Shown here: piece by piece, positions 6,201-11,068 of the stretch
Layout of the letters: each line of letters opens with the position of its first letter
Numbering within the stretch: the first letter of the stretch is position 1
Assembly: GCF_000003605.2 (NCBI RefSeq)
Contig: NW_003106614.1
Coordinates: 43,668 to 54,735 of the forward strand
Reading direction: 5' to 3'
DNA from: Saccoglossus kowalevskii
Taxonomy: Eukaryota; Hemichordata; Enteropneusta; Harrimaniidae
Length of the DNA: 11,068 nucleotides
Program-made: the position numbers and the translations under genes
The notes under the pieces: generated by a model
The model's input: the letters and a program-made list of their open reading frames with translations, nothing else
What the model was told of the DNA's origin: nothing
Database searches by the model: none

Positions 6201-7692
6201 TGGTAAATGTCCATATTTCACTTCAAAGAAATATTTGCTTTAGTTCCAAATTGAGAACAGTGACAGATGGTATCATTTTCTATACAAAACATTGTATTAA
6301 TATTCAGCTGTTCTGTTTCTGACTCCGATTTGAAATCACTCCGATCTGCTGACAAAAAATATTGTCAGATTATTAATAATTTAAATTGTGTCATTTCATA
6401 ATTTCTAAACTTGTTTTATATCCTCTGCTTTGCACTCAAGAAGTTGGAAAAATTATTATTTTATTCTTTATTCATAGTCAATTTTGTACAATATTAAAAC
6501 ATTTGCTGATAAACAATCTTTAGTTAGAATGAAAATAATGTATGTTCTGGAACCATCTCAGGAAGTTCACAATACAAATATAAAACCTCCCAAGTGACTT
6601 TATCATATACCTAGTATTGCCCAGCCTCGTAACACAATAGTTTTCAATATCATGCCCAGCCGAGTGTGCCCAGTTTTCATCAATCAAAACAAAATGTGTT
6701 ATTCTAAATTATATTGTGTGTTTAACGTCACACCATGGTAATGTGGTAATTACACCTATAGGGCATATGTTTAAAAACGTTATGGACTGGATATGGCTTT
6801 TGTGACCCTCGGTCGTTTCACTAACACATCCTCGCCAACACTTGTACGTACTTCCAATGCACAACCTTGGGTCATAATAGCATAATCCATGAAGATTAGT
6901 AGCCGCTTGTTCAGCACAACCATAACACTTTCACTATAGATGATAGTGGGTAACAGGTGTACAATATTCTTTTCAAGACCTGATTTAAAATGGCTCATAT
7001 TAACTGCTGGGCATCTCGTTTTTTTCACTATGTTCTATTTCTCTACATCAGCTTTATTGTCTCAAACTTTTACATAAATCATTGTGTCTTTATTTAAAGG
7101 GCATTGGTCGTCACGCCACGCATGTCTGACTTTTGTGTTGATAAAAATTGATCTTCCCACAATCCAATGCGCTCTTCTAATGGAAACCACGAGTATGAGT
7201 TTTGACCTGAGCGCAAAATGCACTAATTACCGCCTTCGATACCTTCTAATCACCAAGGAAATTACATAGTTAAATTTTAGTAACGTCTCAGTTTGTACTT
7301 GCTGGTCTGCACAACAGTAAAAGTCGCCATCTTTGTTCATACGAGTCCCATATCTCGCGCATGCGTTTCGCAACGACCCATCACCCTTTAAAATCATGTG
7401 TAATTTACAATAACGTTTTCATTACAGAGGCGTAATATTTCTGTCGTCATTGAAGCAGTACATGATAAAGGAAATGCAGCAAGTCTTTGATGAGAACACA
7501 GTGGAGGAGTGGATAGATGTTTATCTTAGACCATGGACGGATAAATTTGATAGCACTCTCCAAAAAGCGCAAGAGCAACTACGATTACTGGGTGAACCTG
7601 AACTTGAAAAAACCCAAAAATACCATAATAATCATTTAGTACCAATTTCAAATACTTTGGTAGAGGAAGATGATGACTCATTATTTTATTAA
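244..7692 (+). CDS. Five-exon gene for an unrecognised 201-residue protein (spliced model)
   Basis: Join 244-271, 1623-1719, 3051-3179, 4202-4288 and 7428-7692 (606 nt including TAA). All four introns are GT..AG, and the codon phases (1, 2, 2, 2) match at each junction with no internal stop, which is strong evidence for a real gene. The product has no signal peptide or clear membrane segment. It starts basic (MSWKQKRKHC), continues through a mixed hydrophobic/charged body with helical-looking stretches at about residues 43-78 and 115-170, and ends in an acidic tail (EEDDD, 193-197). I do not recognise the family. A weak globin-like pattern (F69..DYLKKY at 73-78; EEWIDVY at 140-146) is discussed under findings, and no heme ligand can be assigned. 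The gene could be longer at the 5' side if the true first exon lies outside the window, and alternative exons in intron 4 are possible. Confidence 0.75.
399..596. repeat. Two degenerate copies of a dispersed repeat, one with a perfect 9-bp hairpin
   Basis: Copy one (about 399-478) starts with CAAAATGGC at 402-410 facing GCCATTTTG at 420-428, a perfect 9-bp inverted repeat with a 9-nt loop. It continues through GAGCCATATCTCTGACATG. Copy two (about 531-596) has ATTCAAAATG, GATTTTGTTTTAATTAAT and GAGCAATATCTCTCAATATG in the same order. Related pieces recur near 1983-2040, 2085-2105 and 9755-9786. These look like old copies of one interspersed family. Confidence 0.5.
1041..1600. repeat. Four diverged copies of a GCATAAATT-containing dispersed repeat
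   Basis: Blocks at about 1041-1090, 1180-1212, 1411-1470 and 1551-1600 share an order of short motifs: TTTAG/GATTGAAAT, then a TGCATAGTAATT-like segment, then TTTGCATAAATT. A fifth copy lies far downstream at about 9793-9840. Spacing and identity vary, which fits an old interspersed family rather than a tandem array. Confidence 0.5.
1623..1719 (+). CDS. Coding exon 2
   Basis: The acceptor TTGATTTTCAG ends at 1622 and the donor GTAAGTAT starts at 1720. The exon is 97 nt and encodes residues 11-41 plus split codons at both ends. The peptide begins GFTVDVYTNVSKLLGF and ends INERTPIS. It reads open in the frame that continues into exon 3, and the donor is a near-consensus metazoan site. GFTVDV recalls the start of RIIa-type dimerisation domains, but the rest of that motif is absent. 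Confidence 0.72.
2744..2964. mobile_element. MITE-like fold-back element (about 221 bp) with nested inverted repeats
   Basis: The ends are imperfect inverted repeats of roughly 35-40 bp. TTCAATACTGTAAA at the left corresponds to the reverse complement of TTTACAATATTGAA at the right, and both run inward to TTCACTGGGTTT. Nested in the left half is a perfect 21-bp inverted repeat (2769-2789 and 2813-2833, core CACTGGGTTTTAATTTAGC) with a 23-nt loop. Further degenerate copies of the AAACCCAGTG motif lie at about 2884-2897 and 2918-2940. There is no coding capacity, so the element would be non-autonomous. Target-site duplications are not clear. Confidence 0.6.
2769..2833. repeat. Perfect 21-bp inverted repeat (long hairpin)
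   Basis: Arms 2769-2789 and 2813-2833 are exact reverse complements around a 23-nt loop. The hairpin sits inside the MITE-like element in intron 2, about 220 bp before exon 3, so it would be present in the pre-mRNA as a stable stem. Confidence 0.85.
3051..3179 (+). CDS. Coding exon 3
   Basis: A T-rich tract (3034-3044) leads to the acceptor CAAAAG ending at 3050, and the donor GTAAGTAT starts at 3180. The 129-nt exon encodes residues 43-84 plus split Phe and Asn codons. The peptide starts IFQSVVKEIGSF and contains FENSDYLKKYDDEHFG. It looks like two amphipathic helices joined by a Gly/Pro turn (FPGNG, 54-58). A later AG at 3059-3060 (TTCCAG) would break the frame, so 3051 is the start that fits. 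Confidence 0.85.
3180..4201 (+). other. Intron 3, AT-rich, no gene seen
   Basis: I find no coding exon here. Near 4000-4025 there is a short irregular run of CATAGTATAG-like repeats. An inverted repeat AGTTTGTTAA/TTAACAAACT at 4124-4133 and 4148-4157 lies about 45 nt before the exon 4 acceptor. The open frame on the minus strand at 3116-3307 overlaps exon 3 and is a shadow. Confidence 0.55.
4124..4157. repeat. 10-bp perfect inverted repeat upstream of the exon 4 acceptor
   Basis: AGTTTGTTAA (4124-4133) and TTAACAAACT (4148-4157) are exact reverse complements around a 14-nt AT loop. In the pre-mRNA this hairpin would cover a TTAAC branchpoint-like sequence. A regulatory role is only a guess. 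Confidence 0.6.
4202..4288 (+). CDS. Coding exon 4
   Basis: The acceptor TTTTCATAATAG ends at 4201 after a long pyrimidine-rich stretch, and the donor GTGAGTGG starts at 4289. The 87-nt exon encodes residues 86-113, beginning ALSWMTDYQIKVGRIGHKQ, plus split codons. It keeps phase 2 at both ends, so skipping it would preserve the reading frame. His102 within GRIGHKQ is the only histidine in this exon. Confidence 0.85.
4702..4906 (+). repeat. 92-bp higher-order duplication inside the minisatellite
   Basis: Positions 4702-4793 recur as 4794-4885, and the match continues for about 21 bp more (4886-4906). The block is four 22-bp units plus a 4-bp insertion, so the period is 92. The apparently exact match between copies indicates a recent duplication compared with the diverged flanking units. 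Confidence 0.85.
5119..5262 (+). repeat. Homogenised right end of the minisatellite
   Basis: Here the units are nearly identical: a two-unit block (CCTCAAACCGCAACATATGG then ATCCACAAACCACAACCTGT) is followed by a second copy of itself. Two more units of the CCTGTTGATCC type follow, at exact 22-bp spacing. Low divergence compared with the left end suggests recent expansion at this edge. Confidence 0.8.
5450..5570 (+). CDS. Possible alternative exon in intron 4 (speculative)
   Basis: A good branchpoint and pyrimidine tract (CCCTAATCTTCTTTCTTTGC) leads to CAGAG. If splicing uses the second AG (5448-5449), exon 4 would join in frame and read P-MTDINYYLVKPMSM and on to TAA at 5568-5570, giving an alternative C-terminus. 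A weak donor GTATAT at 5531 would instead make an 81-nt cassette exon that preserves the frame into exon 5. If the first AG is used, the frame stops after two codons. I recognise no domain, and the base composition is not strongly coding. Confidence 0.2.
6780..7028 (-). CDS. Minus-strand open frame, unrecognised; possible exon or single-exon gene
   Basis: The frame runs from an ATG at 7028 to TAA at 6780-6782 (82 codons). An internal ATG begins MSHFKSGLEKNIV and the frame ends KRPRVTKAISSP. Third positions and amino-acid mix look more coding-like than the surrounding AT-rich DNA, and the predicted peptide alternates hydrophobic strands with charged residues (VMVVLNKRLLIFMDY). Three acceptor-like AGs on the minus strand (CCCAG, CAGCAG, AAATCAG) all require an incoming phase-1 exon. 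A GTACGT donor-like site follows GCATTGGAA. It lies downstream, on the same strand, of the CpG patch at 7109-7376. I do not recognise it. It could also be chance or a decayed gene. Confidence 0.3.
   Translation of the reverse strand: MKKTRCPAVNMSHFKSGLEKNIVHLLPTIIYSESVMVVLNKRLLIFMDYAIMTQGCALEVRTSVGEDVLVKRPRVTKAISSP
7277..7335 (-). promoter_or_regulatory. YY1-like site overlapping a minus-strand ATG and 17-codon ORF
   Basis: On the minus strand CAAAGATGGCGAC (7335-7323) matches the YY1 pattern (AAnATGGCGGC) except near the end, and its ATG is in a good start context. It opens MATFTVVQTSKYKLRRY before a stop at 7277-7279. A donor-like GTACAA follows codon AGC AA. An overlapping frame starts eight bases earlier. 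YY1 sites at start codons are common in animal housekeeping genes. The phase of this exon does not fit the acceptors of the 6780-7028 frame, so the two cannot simply be joined. Confidence 0.3.
7356..7367. promoter_or_regulatory. NRF-1-like site (CGCGCATGCGTT)
   Basis: The core GCGCATGCG is a near match to the palindromic NRF-1 consensus (TGCGCATGCGCA), with one end base differing. It sits in the CpG-rich patch 26 bp from the YY1-like site. Confidence 0.5.
7428..7692 (+). CDS. Coding exon 5 and stop codon
   Basis: The acceptor TTTTCATTACAG ends at 7427. With this start the codon CC|A joins exon 4 and reads PGVIFLSSLKQYM onward without interruption. The alternative AG two bases later throws the frame off and meets a stop. 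The exon encodes residues 115-201 and ends at TAA 7690-7692. It has a helical middle (KQYMIKEMQQVF, EEWIDVYLRPWTDKF, then a Gln/Leu/Glu-rich stretch 158-169 compatible with a short coiled coil) and an acidic, probably disordered tail. Codon use is balanced and clearly unlike the surrounding AT-rich DNA. Confidence 0.87.
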
Positions 7693-8720
7693 TGCAATGC
7701 AGGACATTACTGAATTGAAAGAAGAATAGATCTCTTAAACATCAGTGTGACCTTGAAATTGGTACAATGTTACAAGGACAATAATTCGGTCATATGATAT
7801 AGTCATGTTATAATGGCAAATCACTGCGTAGGAATCTGTGTCTATAAATGTCAGTATGCATTTATATTACACTCATTTCAACCTAGACATTATGACCAAT
7901 GGCTGAGTGTTTTGTCAGTTATTTTTTAATTTAACAATTTACAAACTTTGAATTTAAGTTTTTTTTCTTCCTATATATGTGCAGGAAAAATGCAAATCTC
8001 TGAGCTTCCATTCCATTTTACACTTTATAGTTACACTGGACTCCAATGACTGTTTACCACCAAAAGTTTTGAATTAATACACTGCACATGCTGAATACCT
8101 TCATGGAAGGCCAAAATGTACGGGAAAACGGTATGTGAACGTTTTAGCTTTGTTGTCATCACAGAAGATAGATCGTAGCTGAATTCTCTGTCTTCAATTT
8201 TTGTAATTTTTGGGACAAAATAATATATTTGATTTCTTAAAAACTTATAATTTATGTGAACAATTTGTTTGATCAAATTAGGTTAAATTGACATATTTTT
8301 AACAGCCAGAACTAAACTGAATTTTGTTTTATGTATGAGATCCATTGTAAACATTTATAGAAATATTGATGATTACTGTGAATATCTTAACCCAACTCAC
8401 AGGGAAATTCTTAGAAAAGTATACATTTGAACTCATAACATGAATATAAAAAAATAATTAAGGCATAATCCGTCCATGCCCCTTATATGTTTCCATATAT
8501 GTCAATTTTGTGCAAACCATAGGGAATCAAAATACTATTTTAACCATCACTGTACCAAATTCAACCCGACTAGTTATTAAATTTATTGCCTTCTTTTATC
8601 CTATATTCTGTATGTTAAACAACATCAAAAAATTCTACTTTATTATTGATCCTCCTTCTGGGTTGAGTCACCTTTATCTTCTGTACTTCTCAGAGATTGT
8701 TTTGTTGTTGTGTAATCTTT

Positions 8721-8745
8721 GTTTTTGTTTGTTTGTTTGTTTGTT
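8721..8745 (+). repeat. GTTT microsatellite
   Basis: About six tandem GTTT units with one interruption (GTTTTTG at the left edge). Confidence 0.9.
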
Positions 8746-8762
8746 ATGGGTATACTTTCAAT

Positions 8763-8797
8763 CATGGAGGTACCGGTAACTGTCCTTTACCTCCATG
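8763..8797. repeat. 10-bp perfect inverted repeat
   Basis: CATGGAGGTA (8763-8772) and TACCTCCATG (8788-8797) pair exactly around a 15-nt loop. It lies about 25 bp before the AATAAA at 8822, so it would form a hairpin near the 3' end of the transcript. Confidence 0.8.
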
Positions 8798-8821
8798 CTT
8801 CAATAATGTAATTTTGTGGTA

Positions 8822-8827
8822 AATAAA
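8822..8827 (+). terminator. Candidate polyadenylation signal AATAAA
   Basis: First canonical hexamer downstream of the stop at 7692. A TTGT-containing stretch follows about 10 nt later (AATTGTCATTCATTAC). Use is unproven. Confidence 0.35.
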
Positions 8828-8912
8828 AATAATTGTCATTCATTACAAATTTAAACCAGTCAGATAGCTACATTCATTTTATGAACTCAGGGCTGCTGGA
8901 GTTTAGTATAAC

Positions 8913-8966
8913 TATAAATAGCGGTTCTTGGGTAGTAAATGTAAAGGGGAACCAATACTATAAATA
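8913..8966 (+). promoter_or_regulatory. Two TATA boxes 46 bp apart, the second behind a CCAAT
   Basis: ACTATAAATAGCGG (TATA at 8913-8920) and ACTATAAATAGGGG (TATA at 8959-8966) share a 10-base core. The second is preceded by GGGGAACCAATACT, a CCAAT element unusually close to a TATA. The expected start for the second box is about 8990, some 30 nt before an ATG in good context at 9022. The duplication could also be part of a repeat. Confidence 0.4.
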
Positions 8967-9021
8967 GGGGCAAGATGGCCACTAAAATTAGTATGCTAAT
9001 CCAAACCAAGCCACTCACATC

Positions 9022-9135
9022 ATGGCGGGAGCTTCGGGAAATGTGCCATTTATGATATTTAGAGATCAAGCTGTGATTCCAAATACATTTTACGGGGGCA
9101 TGAACATGTATGCTAGTGTTGTCTGGTCGGTATAA
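9022..9135 (+). CDS. Short ORF (37 codons) or first exon after the TATA boxes
   Basis: ATG in a good context (CATCATGGCG) gives MAGASGNVPFMIFRDQAV and on to VVWSV, stopping at TAA 9133-9135. An in-frame TAG at 8989-8991 marks the 5' limit. A possible donor, GTATAAAT at 9130, would end the exon after TCG. I could not find a matching acceptor within the next few hundred bases. The N-terminus looks like a genuine protein start, but I do not recognise it. It could be an upstream ORF for the ATG at 9191. Confidence 0.3.
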   Translation: MAGASGNVPFMIFRDQAVIPNTFYGGMNMYASVVWSV

Positions 9136-9190
9136 ATGTTGTTATTTTCGATCGAAACGTGCCCCGACAAGTAAAAATCACGAGTTTAAA

Positions 9191-9388
9191 ATGGCGGCTA
9201 ATGTTTACTTAATTTACTTAGTGGGCAGAGGCGGAGTTAAGCATGTGTTGCAATTCATGGGATTGAGCGGTTCCCCTTTAAGAATAATGCTATTCATTTA
9301 TCCTGAATTAGAAGCAATATTGCCAAAGCCATTAAACCATTATATTGCTCATAGGTATTTTGTTAATACAAAAAATACTGCCACCTAG
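9191..9388 (+). CDS. Short ORF (65 codons), unrecognised
   Basis: ATG at 9191 overlaps a near-perfect YY1 motif (AAAATGGCGGC, 9188-9198), and the frame runs to TAG at 9386-9388. The product begins MAANVYLIYLVGRGGVKHVL and has a hydrophobic first third and middle (LRIMLFIYPELEAILP). The frame is open further upstream to about 9110 without a better start. AATAAA at 9439 follows the stop by 50 nt. Together with the TATA boxes this could be a compact intronless gene of about 450 nt, but no family is recognised and chance is possible. Confidence 0.25.
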   Translation: MAANVYLIYLVGRGGVKHVLQFMGLSGSPLRIMLFIYPELEAILPKPLNHYIAHRYFVNTKNTAT

Positions 9389-9391
9389 TGG
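9377..9391 (-). promoter_or_regulatory. CTCF-like motif on the minus strand
   Basis: Read on the minus strand the sequence is CCACTAGGTGGCAGT, an exact match to the CTCF core CCACNAGGTGGCAG as I know it. CTCF and its motif are conserved in bilaterians. It sits at the end of the 9191-9388 ORF. Confidence 0.45.
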
Positions 9392-9438
9392 TGGGATATT
9401 TTTACATTATCTATGGTGGCACTCTTTTTTGCTGTCTC

Positions 9439-9444
9439 AATAAA
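9439..9444 (+). terminator. Candidate polyadenylation signal AATAAA
   Basis: CTCAATAAATATC followed within 20 nt by TTTATTGTTGCGGTTC, a GT-rich stretch that fits a downstream element. It lies 50 nt after the stop at 9388. Confidence 0.35.
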
Positions 9445-9971
9445 TATCAGGAGATTTATTGTTGCGGTTCAATGAATATAACTTGGTTGATTTTGAGGGA
9501 AATAAATGGTAAAAATTGTTTAAAAAATACAACTTTGCTGTAATGAACAGTTTCTTTTACATACATTCACAAGAATTTTTGTACATATATGATATTTTCG
9601 CAATAAAACCTATTTTGTTGTTTCAAGAAATTATACATCATGATTCAGTTATTGTATGTAGTTAACAGCTTTCTTCTATTATTCAATACTGTATACAATC
9701 TAATTTTTGGCTTTTTCACTGATATCTCACATACTAACACTCAAATTTGAATGAAAATTGGTACATAGATGCTCTAGAACAATATGCAGAAGTTTTGGGT
9801 TAAAATCTGTGCATATAAATTGCATAACTAGCAAATTTACTGTACTAATCGTCACATTTCACTGACAAATACTTTAATGTTGAAAATAATTTATATTGAT
9901 TATCTAATTATTATAAACCAATTATTGACTGATATCCCTAAAATTATATTTTCTGCGAGTATTGTTTTCCT
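9445..9971. other. AT-rich spacer with dispersed-repeat fragments
   Basis: No gene is seen. Pieces at about 9755-9786 (GCTCTAGAACAATATG) and 9793-9840 (GGGTTAAAATCTGTGCATAT) match the two dispersed families found in intron 1. Another AATAAA occurs near 9602. Confidence 0.5.
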
Positions 9972-10203
9972 AAATAACTGCATTGATTTAATTTGCATAT
10001 TTTGGGAAGGGTGTGGTCATTATTGCCAAAAGCACATCTACTCGTGCCAAGGTGTAATCATACCAAATATGAATAAAATCAACACGGTGGTGGTAGAGAT
10101 AGCAGCAAATAACTACATTGATATAATTTGCATATTTTTGGGAGGGCATGGTCATTACTGTCAGAAGCACATGTACTCGTGCCAAGGTGTAATCCTACCA
10201 AAT
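9972..10203 (+). repeat. 97-bp direct duplication with a 38-bp spacer
   Basis: Copies at 9972-10068 and 10107-10203 start AAATAACT(G/A)CATTGAT and end GTGCCAAGGTGTAATC.TACCAAAT, 135 bp apart. They differ at scattered sites and by small indels. The open frames across this stretch on both strands come from the repeat and are not supported as genes. It may be two fragments of an interspersed family. Confidence 0.85.
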
Positions 10204-10800
10204 TAGCATTACCTCCATAAATGATGCCAAATGTTGAATACGGAGAATTCCCGTTCTGAGTAATTCTGAAACTAATCACGAGTCACTGAATTGCCATGGA
10301 AAGTTAACAATAAGTTAGTAAGGACCTCTCCAAAAAAAAAGTTTGAATCTATAAAATACATCATCGTAATATTTTACAGGAGATTTTGTATCCTGTAAAT
10401 TGAACTTACGATACTTTAGTTTTCTGTTATGCTTGAAGGAAACATAAAAACATTGTTGATATCATAAAATATAAGTGTTCAAATTTATTGGTTGTGATGG
10501 AGAGCTCTTTCTATATTGATTAACGTGATACAAAATCAGGAGGGCCTGCAGCTTGGGAACCATATTTTGGGTCCATCAGCTTATTTTCATACATGTAACA
10601 CAATAAGTGTTGCCATATTCAAGTTCATGCTACATAATTTGATCAATACAAATATGATAACAACAGGATACTTCAATACAGCCTTCAAATCAACATCGGG
10701 TCATTATAATACTATCACGTCCCACAAATTTCTACCGGGCCTCAAGATGTCTTCTTACCCAGCACTGACATCCTTATAAATCTAACTATTTTCTCTTTCC
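10204..10800. other. No supported gene; weak open frames only
   Basis: An 87-codon open frame at 10516-10779 begins with a non-ATG codon and has no recognisable domain or splice context. In another frame, about 30 codons before 10808 are open (reading STDILINLTIFSFLDK at the end), preceded by acceptor-like TTCTTACCCAG. This could be a small exon. Confidence 0.4.
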
Positions 10801-10816
10801 TTGACAAGGTAAGTCT
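10781..10816 (+). promoter_or_regulatory. Combined 3'/5' splice-site sequence (recursive site or exon end)
   Basis: CTAAC branchpoint-like sequence, then a pyrimidine tract (TATTTTCTCTTTCCTT), then GACAAG directly followed by GTAAGTC. The AG is 10807-10808 and the GT is 10809-10810. The donor half is a consensus match. This arrangement fits a zero-length recursive splice site or simply an exon ending in AAG. Confidence 0.35.
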
Positions 10817-11068
10817 ATTCATTAAGAATTGCAGTAAGCTGTGAATGGAATATTGATGTTATAATCAGTGTCCTTAGCAGCTAATACTAACACATCGAAT
10901 ATGGCCCTGGAAACCTTGGTAACTATGGCAGCATTCTGCTATAGGATGACTTATGCTTATAGCAGCCTTATTTAATAGTGGTTAGAATCATTTTTTCTCA
11001 TCTTTAAAGCAATAATCCACTCCTATCTGTGGGGTATATATTCCCCAACTCATCCGCTATTCCTGGGC
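10811..11068. other. AT-rich tail of the window, no gene seen
   Basis: Contains an 8-bp inverted repeat CTGCTATA/TATAGCAG (10936-10943 and 10958-10965) and a short near-palindrome TGGGGTATATATTCCCCA at about 11030-11047. No coding signal is supported. Confidence 0.5.

Larger units (their letters stand above)
7109..7376. promoter_or_regulatory. CpG-rich patch, possible internal (antisense or bidirectional) promoter
   Basis: I count 16 CpGs in about 268 bp, against very few in the neighbouring introns. The right end carries an NRF-1-like palindrome and a YY1-like site overlapping a minus-strand ATG. Such a combination is typical of TATA-less animal promoters. There is no TATA box. It could drive the minus-strand ORF at 6780-7028, or a short isoform of the main gene starting just before exon 5. 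Confidence 0.4.
4289..7427 (+). other. Intron 4, the largest intron, with a minisatellite and an internal CpG patch
   Basis: The intron is 3.1 kb. From left to right it has about 170 bp of AT-rich DNA, the 22-bp minisatellite (4461-5290), a possible optional exon near 5450, AT-rich DNA with no visible gene (about 5590-6770), a minus-strand open frame (6780-7028) and a CpG-rich block (7109-7376) that ends about 50 bp before exon 5. A strong but unused acceptor-like sequence (TTTCCCCCC...TTTTACAG) ends at about 6017. Confidence 0.55.
7693..8830 (+). other. Probable 3' UTR and flank of the five-exon gene
   Basis: There is no coding signal. The first canonical polyadenylation hexamer after the stop is AATAAA at 8822-8827, which would give a 3' UTR of about 1.1 kb. 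An AATAGA variant at about 7724 is a weaker, earlier option. The stretch is AT-rich. A GTTT microsatellite and a hairpin lie near its end. Confidence 0.4.

Noticed and set aside
7084-7269. 61-codon + strand frame in the CpG patch
   Set aside because: Non-ATG start, no domain, no splice link to exon 5; explained by the higher GC content.
244-7692. Bcl-2-like or RIIa-like identity for the main protein
   Set aside because: Only short resemblances (WMTDY; GFTVDV) were seen. The defining BH1 NWGR motif and the RIIa PxDLxxF pattern are absent.
8510-8779. 89-codon + strand hydrophobic frame ending after the GTTT repeat
   Set aside because: Starts at a non-ATG codon, much of the hydrophobic character comes from T-rich and GTTT repeat DNA, and it lies in the probable 3' UTR.
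8887-9069. 60-codon minus-strand hydrophobic frame
   Set aside because: It lies antisense over the TATA boxes and the 9022 ORF and has no start or splice context; probably chance.
9877-10279. ORFs on both strands over the 97-bp duplication
   Set aside because: They exist because the duplicated unit is open in these frames; no ATG context or conserved protein pattern.
1-11068. tRNA, rRNA or CRISPR features
   Set aside because: No B-box-like GGTTCGAATCC, no clover-leaf candidates and no spaced identical repeats with unique spacers were seen; the minisatellite has no spacers.

Overview
This window looks like animal nuclear DNA from an AT-rich genome. The coding signal is split into short exons with GT..AG borders, and introns run from about 1 to 3 kb. 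Long tracts consist of degenerate interspersed repeats. There are no operons, ribosome binding sites or prokaryotic gene spacing. The style (short exons, fold-back elements, many eroded dispersed repeats, isolated CpG patches) would fit a marine invertebrate such as a hemichordate, mollusc or lancelet, but the species cannot be fixed from sequence alone.

One gene is well supported, on the + strand. Four good coding exons (1623-1719, 3051-3179, 4202-4288, 7428-7692) join with matching codon phases and each reads open. A 28-nt first coding exon at 244-271 fits the required phase and gives an ATG with an upstream in-frame stop. The spliced model encodes 201 residues. I do not recognise the protein. 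It is soluble, mostly helical-looking, with an acidic C-terminal tail. A faint globin-like pattern is noted as a hypothesis only.

Layout: 1-243 probable 5' leader. Intron 1 (272-1622) and intron 2 (1720-3050) hold dispersed repeats and a fold-back MITE-like element at 2744-2964. Intron 3 (3180-4201) is plain AT-rich DNA. Intron 4 (4289-7427) holds an 830-bp minisatellite of about 37 diverged 22-bp units, a possible extra exon near 5450, a minus-strand ORF (6780-7028) and a CpG-rich patch at 7109-7376 with NRF-1-like and YY1-like motifs. This patch could be an internal antisense promoter. Downstream of the stop at 7692 is a long probable 3' UTR, with the first canonical AATAAA at 8822.

A second possible transcription unit lies at 8913-9444, with two TATA boxes, YY1-like motifs, short ATG ORFs, a CTCF-like motif and an AATAAA. 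The last 1.5 kb holds a 97-bp direct duplication and a pyrimidine-tract/AG/GTAAGT junction near 10808 that resembles a recursive splice site or an exon end. No RNA gene or CRISPR array was found, and no autonomous transposon gene could be supported.
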